64,000 nt of DNA from Lachnospiraceae bacterium NC2008 (GCA_000687675.1 JHWS01000002.1:1-64000); one strand, 5' to 3'; shown: positions 53,478 to 63,457, numbered from the stretch's first letter. Made by a program: numbers and translations. Notes: generated by a model not told the origin, from the sequence alone.

Positions 53478-55898
53478 ATGTTAGTACCATTAAGCTGGTT
53501 AAAAGAATATGTAGATATAGATGTTACTGCTAAGGAACTTGAGAAGAAGTTATTCGACTGCGGTTTCGAAGTAGAAGAATTAATTGAAGTTGGTAAGGAT
53601 ATAAGCGGAGTTGTCTGCGGCCTTGTTACAGAGTGCGAGCCTATTCCTGATACTCACCTTCATGTCTGTCAGGTAGACTGCGGCGATAAGGGTAAGTTCC
53701 AGATTTGCTGCGGCGCTGATAATGTAGAAGCTAGTAAGAAGTTCCCAGTAGCTCTCGTTGGTGCAAGCGTACTTATGACAGCTAAGGATCATAAGACTGT
53801 TGAAGGTGTTATGACTATTAAGAAGGGCAAACTTCGCGGCGTTGATTCAGAAGGTATGCTTTGTTCTGGTACAGAACTTGGTGTTTCTGAAGGTATGTAC
53901 AAGGGGGCCGGTTATAACGGTCTCTTGGTTCTCCCTGATGATATGAACCTTGGTGAAGATGTAAAAGAACTTCTTGGTCTTAATGATTACATCTTTGATG
54001 TATCTATTACAGCTAACAGACCTGACTGCCAGTGCATCCTCGGTCTTGCAAGAGAAGTTGCTGCAGTACTTGATAAGCCTCTTAAGATGCCTGCTACAGA
54101 CTACACAGAGACAGATGTTAAGAAGGAAGGCTTCAAGGTTACAGTACAGGCACAGGATATCTGCCCAAGATATGTTGGCCACTATGTATATGATGTTAAG
54201 ATTGCTGAATCTCCAGACTGGATGAAGAGAAGACTTGCTCTTATCGGTCAGGAACCAATCTCTAATATAGTTGATATTACTAACTATGTTATGAACGAAA
54301 TTGGTCAGCCTATGCATGCATTTGACTATAATTTCTTAGAAGGCGGCGTAATCGATGTAAGACGTGCTGCTGATAAAGAGAAGATTACAACACTTGATGG
54401 TGAAGAATACGAACTTACTACTAACAACCTTGTAATTTGCGATGGCAAGAAGCCAGTTGCACTTGCAGGTATAATGGGTGGTCTTAACTCTGAAATCAGA
54501 GAGACAACTAATGAAGTAGTATTCGAGTCTGCTAAGTTTGCAAGAGACAATATTAGAAAGTCTGCAAGAGCACTTGGTAAGTCGACAGATGCATCTGCTA
54601 AATATTCTAAGGGTGTTGATGAATACTCAACAGAGCTTGCTATGAAGCGTGCACTTCACCTTATTGAAGAGCTTGGCTGTGGTAAGGTTTCATCTACTCA
54701 TGAAGATGTTAATACAGGTAACTCAATCGAACCTAGAAAGATGGAAGCATCTATAGCTAAGGTTAATGGAGTACTTGGTATAGAAGTTCCTACAGATGAG
54801 ATAGTTAGAATTCTTAAGAATCTTAACTTTAATCCTGTAGTAAATGGTGACAACCTTACAATCGAAGTACCTGCTTACAGAGAGGATATGGAAAGCTATC
54901 CAGATATAGCTGAAGAAGTTATCCGTATGTATGGTTATGATCATGTAATCCCTACATTCATGCCGGATTCTAAGGTTACGATGGGTGGTCTTAATCCAAA
55001 GCAGCGCACAGAACTTAAGCTTAAGAAGGCCCTTTGTTCTACAGGAGCATATGAATGCATGCATTATTCATTCTTCTCACCAAGCGACCTTGATATGATT
55101 GACCTTGCTGAGGATGATCCTAAGCGTCAGGCTATTAAGATACTTAATCCTATTAATGAAGATTTATCACTTATGAGAACTACACTTGTTCCTCAGATGA
55201 TAGCTGCAATTAGTAGAAATAATAAGAAGGACAACCTGGAAGGAAGATTATTTGAAGTTGCCAGCAGATTTATTCCAAAGAGCCTTCCTCTTACTGATTA
55301 TCCAGAAGAGAGAAATACTCTTGTTATTGGTATCTGGGGTGACAAGGAAGACTTCTACAGCCTTAAGGGTATTGTAAATAAGGTTGCTGAAACACTTCTT
55401 GTAGAGTTTGAATATGAAGCAGAAGCTCTTACATACCATCATCCATATCAGGCAGCTAAGATTGTTTGTAATGGTGAAACAGTTGGTCACCTTGGTAAGG
55501 TTTCTTACGAAGTTGCTGAGAAGTATGACCTTAGAACAGCTGCTTATGTTGCAGAAATCGATCTTGCAGGTCTTGAAAAGTACTATGGTAATAAGCCAAG
55601 CTTCACACCAGTATCTAAGTTTGCTGATGAAGACAGAGACCTTGCACTTGTTATGAATAAGGATATTAACTGTGGTCAGGTTGAGAAGGTTATGAAGGAA
55701 GCTTGCAAAGCAATAAGCTCAATCAAACTCTTCGATGTTTACGTAGGTTCACAGATTCCTGAGGATAAGAAGTCTATGGCATTTACTTTAAAATTTGTTC
55801 CAGGTGAGGACGGATTTGAAGAAGGTGCTGTTGATAAATATGTTAAGAAGATACTTAAGAACCTTAAGTTCCACCTTGATATAGACCTTAGAGCATAA
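53478..55898 (+). CDS. pheT: Phenylalanine-tRNA ligase, beta subunit
   Basis: The 806-aa subunit holds an N-terminal tRNA-binding EMAP-like domain (about 40-155), the B3/B4 editing region (HAFDYNFLEGG and following), B5 (MEASIAKVNGVLGIEVPTDE) and the C-terminal anticodon-binding FDX-type domain (SKFADEDRDLALVMNKDIN). It pairs with PheS in the alpha2beta2 enzyme. AAGGAGG is upstream. A terminator lies 5 bp after the stop. Confidence 0.98.
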   Translation: MLVPLSWLKEYVDIDVTAKELEKKLFDCGFEVEELIEVGKDISGVVCGLVTECEPIPDTHLHVCQVDCGDKGKFQICCGADNVEASKKFPVALVGASVLMTAKDHKTVEGVMTIKKGKLRGVDSEGMLCSGTELGVSEGMYKGAGYNGLLVLPDDMNLGEDVKELLGLNDYIFDVSITANRPDCQCILGLAREVAAVLDKPLKMPATDYTETDVKKEGFKVTVQAQDICPRYVGHYVYDVKIAESPDWMKRRLALIGQEPISNIVDITNYVMNEIGQPMHAFDYNFLEGGVIDVRRAADKEKITTLDGEEYELTTNNLVICDGKKPVALAGIMGGLNSEIRETTNEVVFESAKFARDNIRKSARALGKSTDASAKYSKGVDEYSTELAMKRALHLIEELGCGKVSSTHEDVNTGNSIEPRKMEASIAKVNGVLGIEVPTDEIVRILKNLNFNPVVNGDNLTIEVPAYREDMESYPDIAEEVIRMYGYDHVIPTFMPDSKVTMGGLNPKQRTELKLKKALCSTGAYECMHYSFFSPSDLDMIDLAEDDPKRQAIKILNPINEDLSLMRTTLVPQMIAAISRNNKKDNLEGRLFEVASRFIPKSLPLTDYPEERNTLVIGIWGDKEDFYSLKGIVNKVAETLLVEFEYEAEALTYHHPYQAAKIVCNGETVGHLGKVSYEVAEKYDLRTAAYVAEIDLAGLEKYYGNKPSFTPVSKFADEDRDLALVMNKDINCGQVEKVMKEACKAISSIKLFDVYVGSQIPEDKKSMAFTLKFVPGEDGFEEGAVDKYVKKILKNLKFHLDIDLRA

Positions 55899-55903
55899 GT
55901 TTA

Positions 55904-55929
55904 AAAAGCCTGCATTTTGCAGGCTTTTA
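55904..55929 (+). terminator. Terminator of pheST operon
   Basis: AAAAGCCTGC-ATTT-TGCAGGCTTTT gives a 7-bp GC stem with A and T flanks. Confidence 0.9.
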
Positions 55930-56064
55930 TAGTACTGTTTTATAGGCGCCCTATAATGATGGCGGTAAAAGCTGGTGGCGGTTTGCGGTCTGGTAGGTGT
56001 TGAATTATAGACTTACTGGGTTATAATATTTGTTAGCGACTATTAACAAGAAAGGATGCTATAT

Positions 56065-57456
56065 ATGGAAAAGAAATCAGCATGGGAAAAATATGACGCA
56101 AAAACTCTTAAAAAAGTTATGAAATATGGTGATGACTACGTTGAGTTCATGAGCCAGTGCAAAACTGAAAGAGAGTGTGTTAACTACTTTGTAGATCTTA
56201 TTGAAAAGAAGGGCTTCAAGGAACTTGTTCCTGGAAAGATTAAGAAAGGCTCACTTAAGAAGGGCGATAAGGTTTATTTCGTTAATATGAATAAGGCTAT
56301 CTTCTTATTTAACATCGGTTCTGAGAATATTGAAAATGGTATGAATATTCTTGGCGCTCACATCGATTCACCTCGTCTTGATGCTAAGATGAATCCTTTA
56401 TATGAAGATGGTCCATTTGCCTATCTTGATACTCACTATTACGGTGGTATTAAGAAGTATCAGTGGGTAACTATTCCACTTGCTATTCACGGTGTTGTTT
56501 GCAAGAAGGATGGTACTACAGTTGAAATTAATATCGGTGAAGATGAAGATGATCCAGTATTCTTCGTATCAGATCTTCTTATTCATCTTGCAAGCGAGCA
56601 GATGGAGAAGAAGGGAGCTAAGGTAGTAGAAGGTGAAGCTCTTGATATTACTATAGCTAATATGCCACTTAAGGCTGCAAAAGATAAAGACAAGAAAAAT
56701 GCTATATCTAATAACGTACTTAAGATATTAAAAGACAATTATGGCATAGAAGAAGCTGACTTTAACTCTGCAGAACTTGAGATAGTTCCTGCTGGTAAGG
56801 CTAGACATGCCGGTTTTGATAAGTCTATGGTTCTTGCTTATGGTCACGATGATAGAGTATGTGCTTATTCATCACTTATGGGCTTCTTAGAGGCTGGTAC
56901 ATGCAAGAGAACATCTTGCTGTATGTTAGTTGATAAAGAAGAAATCGGTTCTGTAGGTGCAACAGGTATGCGTTCTATGTTCTTTGAAAATGTTACAAGA
57001 GAACTTATGGAAGGTCTTGGAAAGTACAGTGAACTTGGATTCAGACGCTGCATGATGAACAGCTTTATGCTTTCAAGTGATGTATCAAGTGGTTTTGATC
57101 CATTATATGCATCAAGCTTCGACAAGAAGAATGTATCTATGCTTGGATACGGCTTCTCAATTGATAAGTTTACAGGTTCAAGAGGTAAGTCCGGTTCTAA
57201 CGATGCCAATGCTGAATACCTTGGCAAGCTTCGTAAGATCTTTGATGATGCTAACTGTTCTTATCAGTTATCTGAACTTGGTAAGGTTGACCTTGGCGGC
57301 GGCGGAACTATTGCTTATATGACAGCCCTTTACGGTATGAATGTTATTGACTGCGGCGTTCCAGTTATGAATATGCATGCTCCATACGAAGCAATTTCAA
57401 AGGCGGATTTATACGAGAACAAGATGGGCTATATAGCATTTCTTAAAAATGCTTAA
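56065..57456 (+). CDS. apeA: M18-family aminopeptidase
   Basis: The 463-aa cytoplasmic metallopeptidase removes N-terminal acidic residues. Zinc and catalytic elements are present: GAHIDSPRLDAK (first metal His and Asp), DKEEIGSVGATG (Glu base and metal Glu), and NMHAPYE (last metal His). The aspartyl-type family is normally about 430-470 aa. ATG 56065 is preferred to ATG 56056, which lies directly on the AAAGG ribosome site. The frame ends just before a strong terminator. Confidence 0.92.
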   Translation: MEKKSAWEKYDAKTLKKVMKYGDDYVEFMSQCKTERECVNYFVDLIEKKGFKELVPGKIKKGSLKKGDKVYFVNMNKAIFLFNIGSENIENGMNILGAHIDSPRLDAKMNPLYEDGPFAYLDTHYYGGIKKYQWVTIPLAIHGVVCKKDGTTVEINIGEDEDDPVFFVSDLLIHLASEQMEKKGAKVVEGEALDITIANMPLKAAKDKDKKNAISNNVLKILKDNYGIEEADFNSAELEIVPAGKARHAGFDKSMVLAYGHDDRVCAYSSLMGFLEAGTCKRTSCCMLVDKEEIGSVGATGMRSMFFENVTRELMEGLGKYSELGFRRCMMNSFMLSSDVSSGFDPLYASSFDKKNVSMLGYGFSIDKFTGSRGKSGSNDANAEYLGKLRKIFDDANCSYQLSELGKVDLGGGGTIAYMTALYGMNVIDCGVPVMNMHAPYEAISKADLYENKMGYIAFLKNA

Positions 57457-57470
57457 GTAATATGATTTTA

Positions 57471-57508
57471 AAGGCGCTGATAGATTAAAATATCAGCGTC
57501 TTTTTTTA
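57471..57508 (+). terminator. Terminator of M18 aminopeptidase gene
   Basis: GGCGCTGATA-GATTAAAA-TATCAGCGTC with T7. Confidence 0.88.
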
Positions 57509-57596
57509 TTTTATATATACCAAATAGCATTAACGTAAGTTATAATATTACATAAGGGTTTTATGCAAATAAGCATATGTAAAAGGGGAAAACTAG

Positions 57597-59450
57597 ATGA
57601 TAACAGCAGAAGCAATTAAGTTTGTTAATCTAAACAATTCTATTGTAGCTATTATAGACGTAATCATACTTCTTTGTCTTATGTACAGGACAGTAGGTCA
57701 GGACTTTAAGATGAAGCTTCTATTTACATTATGTCTTGTAGCATTTTCTGAAACTCCAATCAAGTATATTATCCAGCATTTTGAAGGTGCACCAGTAACT
57801 ATGTCTTCACAGTTAGTTGTTTTAACTGTGGATATGATTTTCAATTTGGCATTTTCTGCTGGACTTTCTTTATACCTAATAAGATTTCTTGAATATAGAA
57901 GCGTTATTCTTACCTATCGTGCAAAATTATGGATATGGAGCACATATGGGATTATGATTCTTTGTACATATGTATATCTTTATTATATTACTATTGTGCA
58001 AAAACCATTTAGTCAGAGCGTTGGTGCTGTTGCCATGTATCCTGTTATTGCATGGGAACTGTGCATGTTACTTATTATATTTCTTAAGAGAGAGCAGGTT
58101 GGTAAAGAGGCTGTTATTTCCTGGACAATATTCTTTATTGTTCCGATGATTTTTGATTCGGTTCTTAGACTATTCCCTGGATTACATACAGATGTACCTA
58201 CACTTATTATGGGGCTTTGCATTCTTTATATTGGCGTTCAGACACAGGAAAATTCTGTTCAAAACCAGCTTAAGAAGGCGCTTGATCAGGCTAAGATGGC
58301 ATCGGAGTCTAAGACTACTTTCTTATTTAATATGTCCCATGATATAAGAACTCCTATGAATGCCATAATAGGCTATTCAGAACTATTGTCTAAACATCTT
58401 GATGAACCAGAAGTAGAGAAAGAATATATTGAGAAAATTCAAACATCGGGTAAGTATCTTCTCGATTTGATCAATGGTGTTCTTGAGATGGCCAGAATCG
58501 AAAGTGGTAAGGTTGCGCTTCAGGAAAGCTTATGGTCTGCTAAGGCATTTAACGATTCTTTGGAAGATGCCTTCTATAACGATATGCTTAAGAAGAATAT
58601 TACTATGGAAAGAACAATAGATATTATTCATGATAATCTGTTTCTTGATGGAATTAAACTTCATGAGGTTTTTCTTAATGTTTTAAGTAATTCAATTAAA
58701 TATACCCCGGTAGGCGGTCATATTAAGATGGAACTTAAGGAACTTCCTGCAGGCAATCCAAAGTTTGCATATTATAGATCGATTATTGAAGATAATGGTA
58801 TTGGTATGAGTAAGGATTTCCTGCCTCATATCTTTGATTCTTTCTCCAGAGAAAGAAACTCTACGGAGAGCAAGGTTATTGGAACCGGTCTTGGTATGGG
58901 TATAGTTAAGAAGTACGTTGACCTTATGCAGGGAACTATTGAAGTTGAATCAGAACTGGATAAGGGTACAAAGATTACAATTACTATTCCTCACAGACTT
59001 GCTAATGAAGAAGATATTAGAGCGGCAATAAAGGAGAAAACTACTGAAGAATTAGACTTTAGTATATTTAAAGATAAGCGTATTCTTCTTGCGGAAGATA
59101 ATGATATTAATGCGGAGATTGCAATTGAGATCCTTACTGCTGCAGGCTTCCTGGTTGAAAGAGCTGCTGATGGTAACATATGTGTGGACATGATTGATTC
59201 TGCGAATCCTTCATATTATGACCTGATTCTTATGGATATTCAGATGCCTAATATGAATGGTTATGAAGCAACTGCAGCCATAAGAAAGATGCCAAGCCAT
59301 AAGAAGTCTTCTATACCTATTATAGCCATGACAGCCAATGCATTTGAAGAAGATAAGAAGAATGCTATAGAAGTTGGTATGAATGACCATATTGCAAAAC
59401 CAATTGATACCAGCAAGTTATTTAATACACTTAGAGAATATATAAAATAG
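57597..59450 (+). CDS. Hybrid histidine kinase with membrane sensor
   Basis: The 617-aa protein has about six N-terminal TM segments (residues 10-215), a HisKA domain with phospho-acceptor His248 (NMSHDIRTPMNAIIGYS), an HATPase domain (NVLSNSIKYTPVGG, EDNGIGM, GTGLGMGI) and a C-terminal receiver with Asp547 (ILMDIQMPNMNGYEAT). It probably senses a signal at the membrane and phosphorylates its own receiver. There is no separate response regulator with a DNA-binding domain nearby; the GAF-REC protein at 50468 is a possible partner. The sensor helices do not match a named module that I recognise. Confidence 0.9.
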   Translation: MITAEAIKFVNLNNSIVAIIDVIILLCLMYRTVGQDFKMKLLFTLCLVAFSETPIKYIIQHFEGAPVTMSSQLVVLTVDMIFNLAFSAGLSLYLIRFLEYRSVILTYRAKLWIWSTYGIMILCTYVYLYYITIVQKPFSQSVGAVAMYPVIAWELCMLLIIFLKREQVGKEAVISWTIFFIVPMIFDSVLRLFPGLHTDVPTLIMGLCILYIGVQTQENSVQNQLKKALDQAKMASESKTTFLFNMSHDIRTPMNAIIGYSELLSKHLDEPEVEKEYIEKIQTSGKYLLDLINGVLEMARIESGKVALQESLWSAKAFNDSLEDAFYNDMLKKNITMERTIDIIHDNLFLDGIKLHEVFLNVLSNSIKYTPVGGHIKMELKELPAGNPKFAYYRSIIEDNGIGMSKDFLPHIFDSFSRERNSTESKVIGTGLGMGIVKKYVDLMQGTIEVESELDKGTKITITIPHRLANEEDIRAAIKEKTTEELDFSIFKDKRILLAEDNDINAEIAIEILTAAGFLVERAADGNICVDMIDSANPSYYDLILMDIQMPNMNGYEATAAIRKMPSHKKSSIPIIAMTANAFEEDKKNAIEVGMNDHIAKPIDTSKLFNTLREYIK

Positions 59451-59500
59451 ACTAATAATATTTTGCTTATGATGATAAACTAGTTCAAAGGATGTAATCT

Positions 59501-61294
59501 ATGTTTATAAACAAGCTTAATCAATTATATAAACCAGAAAGAATATTATATTATACTGAAGTCTCTGATGAAGAAATCGAGGCTTTCTTCGCTGGTGCCC
59601 GTGAGAGTGAAGTTTTTAAATATGTCTATAATTTTGGCGTATATGATTATCCAGGTATCTTTTATATAAAAGACCTTCCTAGACCAGTTCTTGGTATCGA
59701 ATTCCGTCTTGATGATGATAGAATCGAATATCCTAAAAATCTTAAAAGTATTATTCTAGATGAATCATTCTTTGCATCTATGGAAGTTGATACTGATTTT
59801 GATTTTACTGATGATAGTATCCATATGATATTTGATGGCCTCTTTGATGAAAATGACGGGCGTAGAATATATAGCTGGCTTGGAATTGTTGATGAGCCAG
59901 ATGTTATGGCGGCATTTGTTAATGATAAGAAGGTTATCCTTATGCATCAGTTTAATGTAGTTAAGGATAATGCTCAGGCTATTATTAATGATGATAAGGA
60001 AGCTATAGACAGGGACGAACTTTACAATAAGGCATTTATCGATCCGATTACTAATCATTATAACTGGAATCACTTAGTACCATTCTTAGAGATGCCTAGT
60101 GACTATGGTATTAAGGATTATGCCTTTATACATTTTGATATTAAAGAGTTTAAGGTTCTTAATGAAGTTTATGGCCATGCTGCTGCCAACAGGGCACTTG
60201 AGAGAGTTGTAGCTGCACTTAATGAGTCTGAATATGTATATACCAGTGCCAGATGTCACAATGATAACTTTGCAGCTATTATTAAGGATATGCCGCACGA
60301 GGATACATACAATTTCCTTGAAAGTATGTTTGAGAAGCTTTCATATTTTCCTGAGAATTTTAACTATAAGATATATTATAGATGCGGCGTTGTTCCTATG
60401 CAGAGAGCTATGCTTCTTGGTAACAGAGTTGCCGATGCAGGTAAGCTTGCCCAGAGTCTTGGTAAAAGTCTTGGTAAGACAGATATTACCTTCTATACAG
60501 ACTCTATGCATGATGATATTTTATGGTCTAACCATATTAAGGCCTATGTTGATTCAGCTATAGCTAATGATGAATTCTTGGTTTATCTTCAGCCTAAGTT
60601 TGATATTAATACTGAGAAGATTAAAGGTGCTGAGGCTCTTATTAGATGGAACTATAAGAATCAGGAGATACTTCCACCAAGTAAGTTTATTCCTTTCTTT
60701 GAGAAAGATGGTTCTATAGATAAGATTGACGATATAGTTTTACACAAGGTTTGCCAGGCACTTAAGAAGTGGAAAGAAGAAGGTAAGCCTCTTTATCCTA
60801 TATCTGTTAATATATCAAGAAATCAGCTTTATAATGGTAATTTAATTAATAATCTTACTGAGATAGTTGATAGCTATGATGTTGATCATAAGTTAATTGA
60901 TTTTGAACTTACTGAAAGTGCTACATATGATAATAAGCTTCATATGATTAATGTACTTAACGGGCTAAGAGACAGAGACTTCCAGATATCTATGGATGAC
61001 TTTGGTACTGGATATTCGTCACTTTCTCTTCTTACAGATATGCCACTTGATACACTTAAGATTGATAAGTCATTCGTTGATTGTGTTGGGACAAGCTTAG
61101 AAAGTGATAAGAATGTTACGGTTATAAAACATATTATTTCTCTTGCTAAGGAACTGAATTTTACCTGTCTGGCTGAAGGTGCAGAAGAGAAGACGCAGGT
61201 TGAGAAGTTAAAGGAACTTGGATGTGAAGTGATTCAGGGTTATTACTACAGTAAGCCTATCCCGATAGAGGAATATGAAAAAATATATTTATAA
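59501..61294 (+). CDS. EAL phosphodiesterase with degenerate GGDEF
   Basis: The 597-aa protein has an N-terminal sensor-like region (about 1-165), a GGDEF-like domain (about 170-330) whose catalytic loop reads RCHNDNF at residues 251-257 and so should not make c-di-GMP, and an intact EAL domain (about 345-590) with AEALIRW (Glu378), DDFGTGYSSLSLL and KIDKSFV. It should degrade c-di-GMP, perhaps controlled by GTP binding at the dead GGDEF. There is no membrane segment. AAAGG precedes it. With the cyclase and PilZ protein in this window it forms a signalling set. Confidence 0.9.
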   Translation: MFINKLNQLYKPERILYYTEVSDEEIEAFFAGARESEVFKYVYNFGVYDYPGIFYIKDLPRPVLGIEFRLDDDRIEYPKNLKSIILDESFFASMEVDTDFDFTDDSIHMIFDGLFDENDGRRIYSWLGIVDEPDVMAAFVNDKKVILMHQFNVVKDNAQAIINDDKEAIDRDELYNKAFIDPITNHYNWNHLVPFLEMPSDYGIKDYAFIHFDIKEFKVLNEVYGHAAANRALERVVAALNESEYVYTSARCHNDNFAAIIKDMPHEDTYNFLESMFEKLSYFPENFNYKIYYRCGVVPMQRAMLLGNRVADAGKLAQSLGKSLGKTDITFYTDSMHDDILWSNHIKAYVDSAIANDEFLVYLQPKFDINTEKIKGAEALIRWNYKNQEILPPSKFIPFFEKDGSIDKIDDIVLHKVCQALKKWKEEGKPLYPISVNISRNQLYNGNLINNLTEIVDSYDVDHKLIDFELTESATYDNKLHMINVLNGLRDRDFQISMDDFGTGYSSLSLLTDMPLDTLKIDKSFVDCVGTSLESDKNVTVIKHIISLAKELNFTCLAEGAEEKTQVEKLKELGCEVIQGYYYSKPIPIEEYEKIYL

Positions 61295-61301
61295 AATTGT
61301 T

Positions 61302-61341
61302 AACTGCCTGGTGGAATAATTTCCCCGCTAGGCAGTTTTTA
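61302..61341 (+). terminator. Terminator of EAL gene
   Basis: AACTGCCT and AGGCAGTT pair around a longer loop, followed by TTT. Confidence 0.75.
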
Positions 61342-61357
61342 TGTTAAAATATTCAGC

Positions 61358-61500
61358 TAGCGGGGCGTCGCCCCTGCTCAACGTTGGCCGTCGCGTAAGC
61401 GAGGGGACGAAAAGCGCTACTGGGGGGCGCGTCGCCCGCCGGACTCGTGTTTCCCGCGCGCATGCCTTTCCTCCGCGCAGCGGAGGAAAAAACAACACCC
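61358..61500. other. GC-rich hairpin-rich spacer before queA
   Basis: This about 140-bp patch is far richer in GC than the genome average and contains stacked hairpins (GGGGCG-TC-GCCCC, TCCTCCGCG-CAGCGGAGGA). No ribosome site and no gene-like frame is seen, although an unusual frame is open through to queA. Confidence 0.6.
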
Positions 61501-61556
61501 AGTGCGCGAATATTAAAATTTATCCCTACAAAGGGGATGTATATAAAGGACAAAGT

Positions 61557-62603
61557 ATGGAACAACTATTAAAATCAGATTTTTATTATGACCTTCCTGA
61601 GGAACTTATTGCCCAGGACCCTCTAAAGGACAGAACCGCCTCTAGGCTTATGGTTCTCGATAGAGAAAGCGGGGAGATAGAACATAAACACTTCTTTGAT
61701 ATTAAGTCTTATCTTAGAAAGGGTGATGTTTTAGTACTTAATAATACTAAGGTTATCCCTGCCAGATTATATGGCACCAAAGTTGATACAGGAGCTGTAG
61801 TAGAGGTACTTCTTCTTAAGAGACTTGAAGATAAAACTTCTAGCTGGGAGTGTCTGGTTAAACCTGGTAAGAAAGCTAGAATAGGTTGCCAGCTTGAATT
61901 TGGCGATGGTCTTCTTAAGGGTGAAATTACAGATATTATTGAGGAAGGCAACAGAATTATAACTTTCTCATTTGATGGTATCTTCGAAGAGATACTTGAT
62001 AAACTTGGAGAGATGCCACTTCCACCTTATATTCACAACAAACTTGAAGATAAGTCACGTTATCAGACTGTATATGCTAAGTTTGATGGTAGCGCCGCAG
62101 CACCAACTGCTGGCCTGCATTTTACTAAAGAGCTTCTTAAAGAGATAGAAGATATGGGAGTTGAACTAAGATATGTAACTCTCCATGTTGGACTTGGTAC
62201 CTTTAGACCAGTTAAGGAAGATAATCTTATTAACCATCATATGCATACAGAGTTTTGTCAGGTTGATAAGAAAACTGCTGATGCTATTAATAAGGCTAAA
62301 GAAGAAGGCAGAAGAGTTATCTGTGTAGGAACAACTTCAGTTAGAACTGTGGAATCTATGGCAGACAGAGTTGGCCACGTCTGCGCAGGCAGCAAGGATA
62401 CAGATATTTTTATTTATCCTGGTTATGAGTTTAAGATACCAGACTGTCTTATAACTAACTTCCACCTGCCAGAAAGTACACTTATTATGTTAGTTAGTGC
62501 CTTCGCATCACGCGAGAAGATTTTAAACGCATACAAGGTAGCTGTTGAAGAGAAATATCGCTTCTTCTCCTTCGGCGACGCCATGTTCCTTAAGAAGGAC
62601 TAG
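61557..62603 (+). CDS. queA: S-adenosylmethionine:tRNA ribosyltransferase-isomerase
   Basis: The 348-aa enzyme adds the cyclopentene-forming ribosyl group from SAM to preQ1 at position 34 of tRNAs for Asn, Asp, His and Tyr, a late step of queuosine synthesis. Family landmarks are [14 protein letters not shown] (residues 9-22), [12 protein letters not shown], the [15 protein letters not shown] segment, HVGLGTF, and [22 protein letters not shown] 61557 follows AAAGGA; the longer reading frame upstream runs through GC-rich spacer. It has no operon partner here. Confidence 0.97.
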   Translation: MEQLLKSDFYYDLPEELIAQDPLKDRTASRLMVLDRESGEIEHKHFFDIKSYLRKGDVLVLNNTKVIPARLYGTKVDTGAVVEVLLLKRLEDKTSSWECLVKPGKKARIGCQLEFGDGLLKGEITDIIEEGNRIITFSFDGIFEEILDKLGEMPLPPYIHNKLEDKSRYQTVYAKFDGSAAAPTAGLHFTKELLKEIEDMGVELRYVTLHVGLGTFRPVKEDNLINHHMHTEFCQVDKKTADAINKAKEEGRRVICVGTTSVRTVESMADRVGHVCAGSKDTDIFIYPGYEFKIPDCLITNFHLPESTLIMLVSAFASREKILNAYKVAVEEKYRFFSFGDAMFLKKD

Positions 62604-62617
62604 CGGAGCTTGCAGCC

Positions 62618-62697
62618 CGGGGCTAAACCATTCCTCCGCACCCGTGCCCACACACCTCGGGGCTAAAACGTTCCTCAGCGCACGTACCCACGCACCT
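62618..62697. repeat. 40-bp tandem repeat, two copies, GC-rich
   Basis: Units at 62618-62657 and 62658-62697 match at 31 of 40 positions or better (CGGGGCTAAA then a TTCCTC core and CCCAC end). They follow queA and lie in non-coding DNA. 62698-62893 is otherwise AT-rich with no clear gene. Confidence 0.75.
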
Positions 62698-62893
62698 TAA
62701 TCTCACATGGTGTTCATAACATATCCCTCTCCTGAAGCAAGCCGAATCGAAGCTGCCTGCAACTAGATATAGTAAATTTTGTGGCTTTTAGATTTATATA
62801 TTGATTAAAATCATATTCCTTGTTACAATATTTATGTTTTTGTTAAGTTTTTTGCGAGGCAAAAAATAAATCTTTTGTATTTCGGAGAATACC

Positions 62894-63244
62894 ATGGAAG
62901 AAAAAAGAAAAGATCGAAGACTTGATCTTCAGTCTGAAATTATTATTAAGAAACTTGATACAGAGCCAAAGAAGGAAACTAAGGCTAAGATACATATTAA
63001 GGATGTTTCTAAGAGTGGTATAGGTTTTAACTGTGACTTCCAGTTATCAATCGGTGGAGTTTACGAGTGCGAACTTACTATATGGACAAAGGAAACTATT
63101 CATACCTTTATTGAAATTGTTCGTATGAACAAAATCGGTGATACATTTAACTACGGTGGTATATTCATTGGTATGAGTGAAGTCGATTCAAAACGTATTG
63201 AAATATACTTCACATTCGATGAGAACGGTGTTTATGATAAATAA
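62894..63244 (+). CDS. PilZ-domain c-di-GMP receptor
   Basis: The 116-aa protein is a single PilZ domain. The N-terminal RKDRR (Arg5 and Arg9 of RxxxR) and DVSKSG (Asp37, Ser39, Gly42 of D/NxSxxG) are the two c-di-GMP-binding motifs, both intact. It likely relays c-di-GMP levels to motility, adhesion or envelope functions. It is not adjacent to the cyclase or EAL genes but lies within 30 kb of both. TCGGAGA is the ribosome site. A terminator follows. Confidence 0.93.
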   Translation: MEEKRKDRRLDLQSEIIIKKLDTEPKKETKAKIHIKDVSKSGIGFNCDFQLSIGGVYECELTIWTKETIHTFIEIVRMNKIGDTFNYGGIFIGMSEVDSKRIEIYFTFDENGVYDK

Positions 63245-63296
63245 TTTGAATCTAACCGGCCTTTGGGCAATGTCATTAAGTTAAGAGGCATCTATA

Positions 63297-63337
63297 AAGA
63301 TCTCTGTATCACAAAAGGTACAGGGGTCTTTTTTTCT
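63297..63337 (+). terminator. Terminator of PilZ gene
   Basis: AAGATCTCTGTATC pairs with GGTACAGGGGTCTT using G-T pairs, then T7. Confidence 0.75.
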
Positions 63338-63370
63338 GCAAATAGGGTTGACAGTTAATCATATAAGTGC

Positions 63371-63447
63371 GGCCGCTTTCGCTATTGATTATCTTTAGAG
63401 GTAGCGAAAGCGGCCCTTGAAATTGTAGGCATATTTCTCAATTTCAA
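63371..63447 (+). promoter_or_regulatory. Two strong hairpins before transposase
   Basis: GGCCGCTTTCGCTA (63371-63384) pairs perfectly with 63402-63415, and TTGAAATTG (63417-63425) with CAATTTCAA (63439-63447), the second ending on the ribosome site. This would hide the site in read-through transcripts, as in several IS elements. The element's left end probably lies near 63340-63370. Confidence 0.7.
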
Positions 63448-63457
63448 GGAGGTGCAC

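Noticed and set aside
61341-61556. N-terminal extension of queA through the GC-rich spacer
   Set aside because: The frame is open, but it lacks a ribosome site, the translated sequence has odd composition, and QueA proteins begin at the ATG at 61557.
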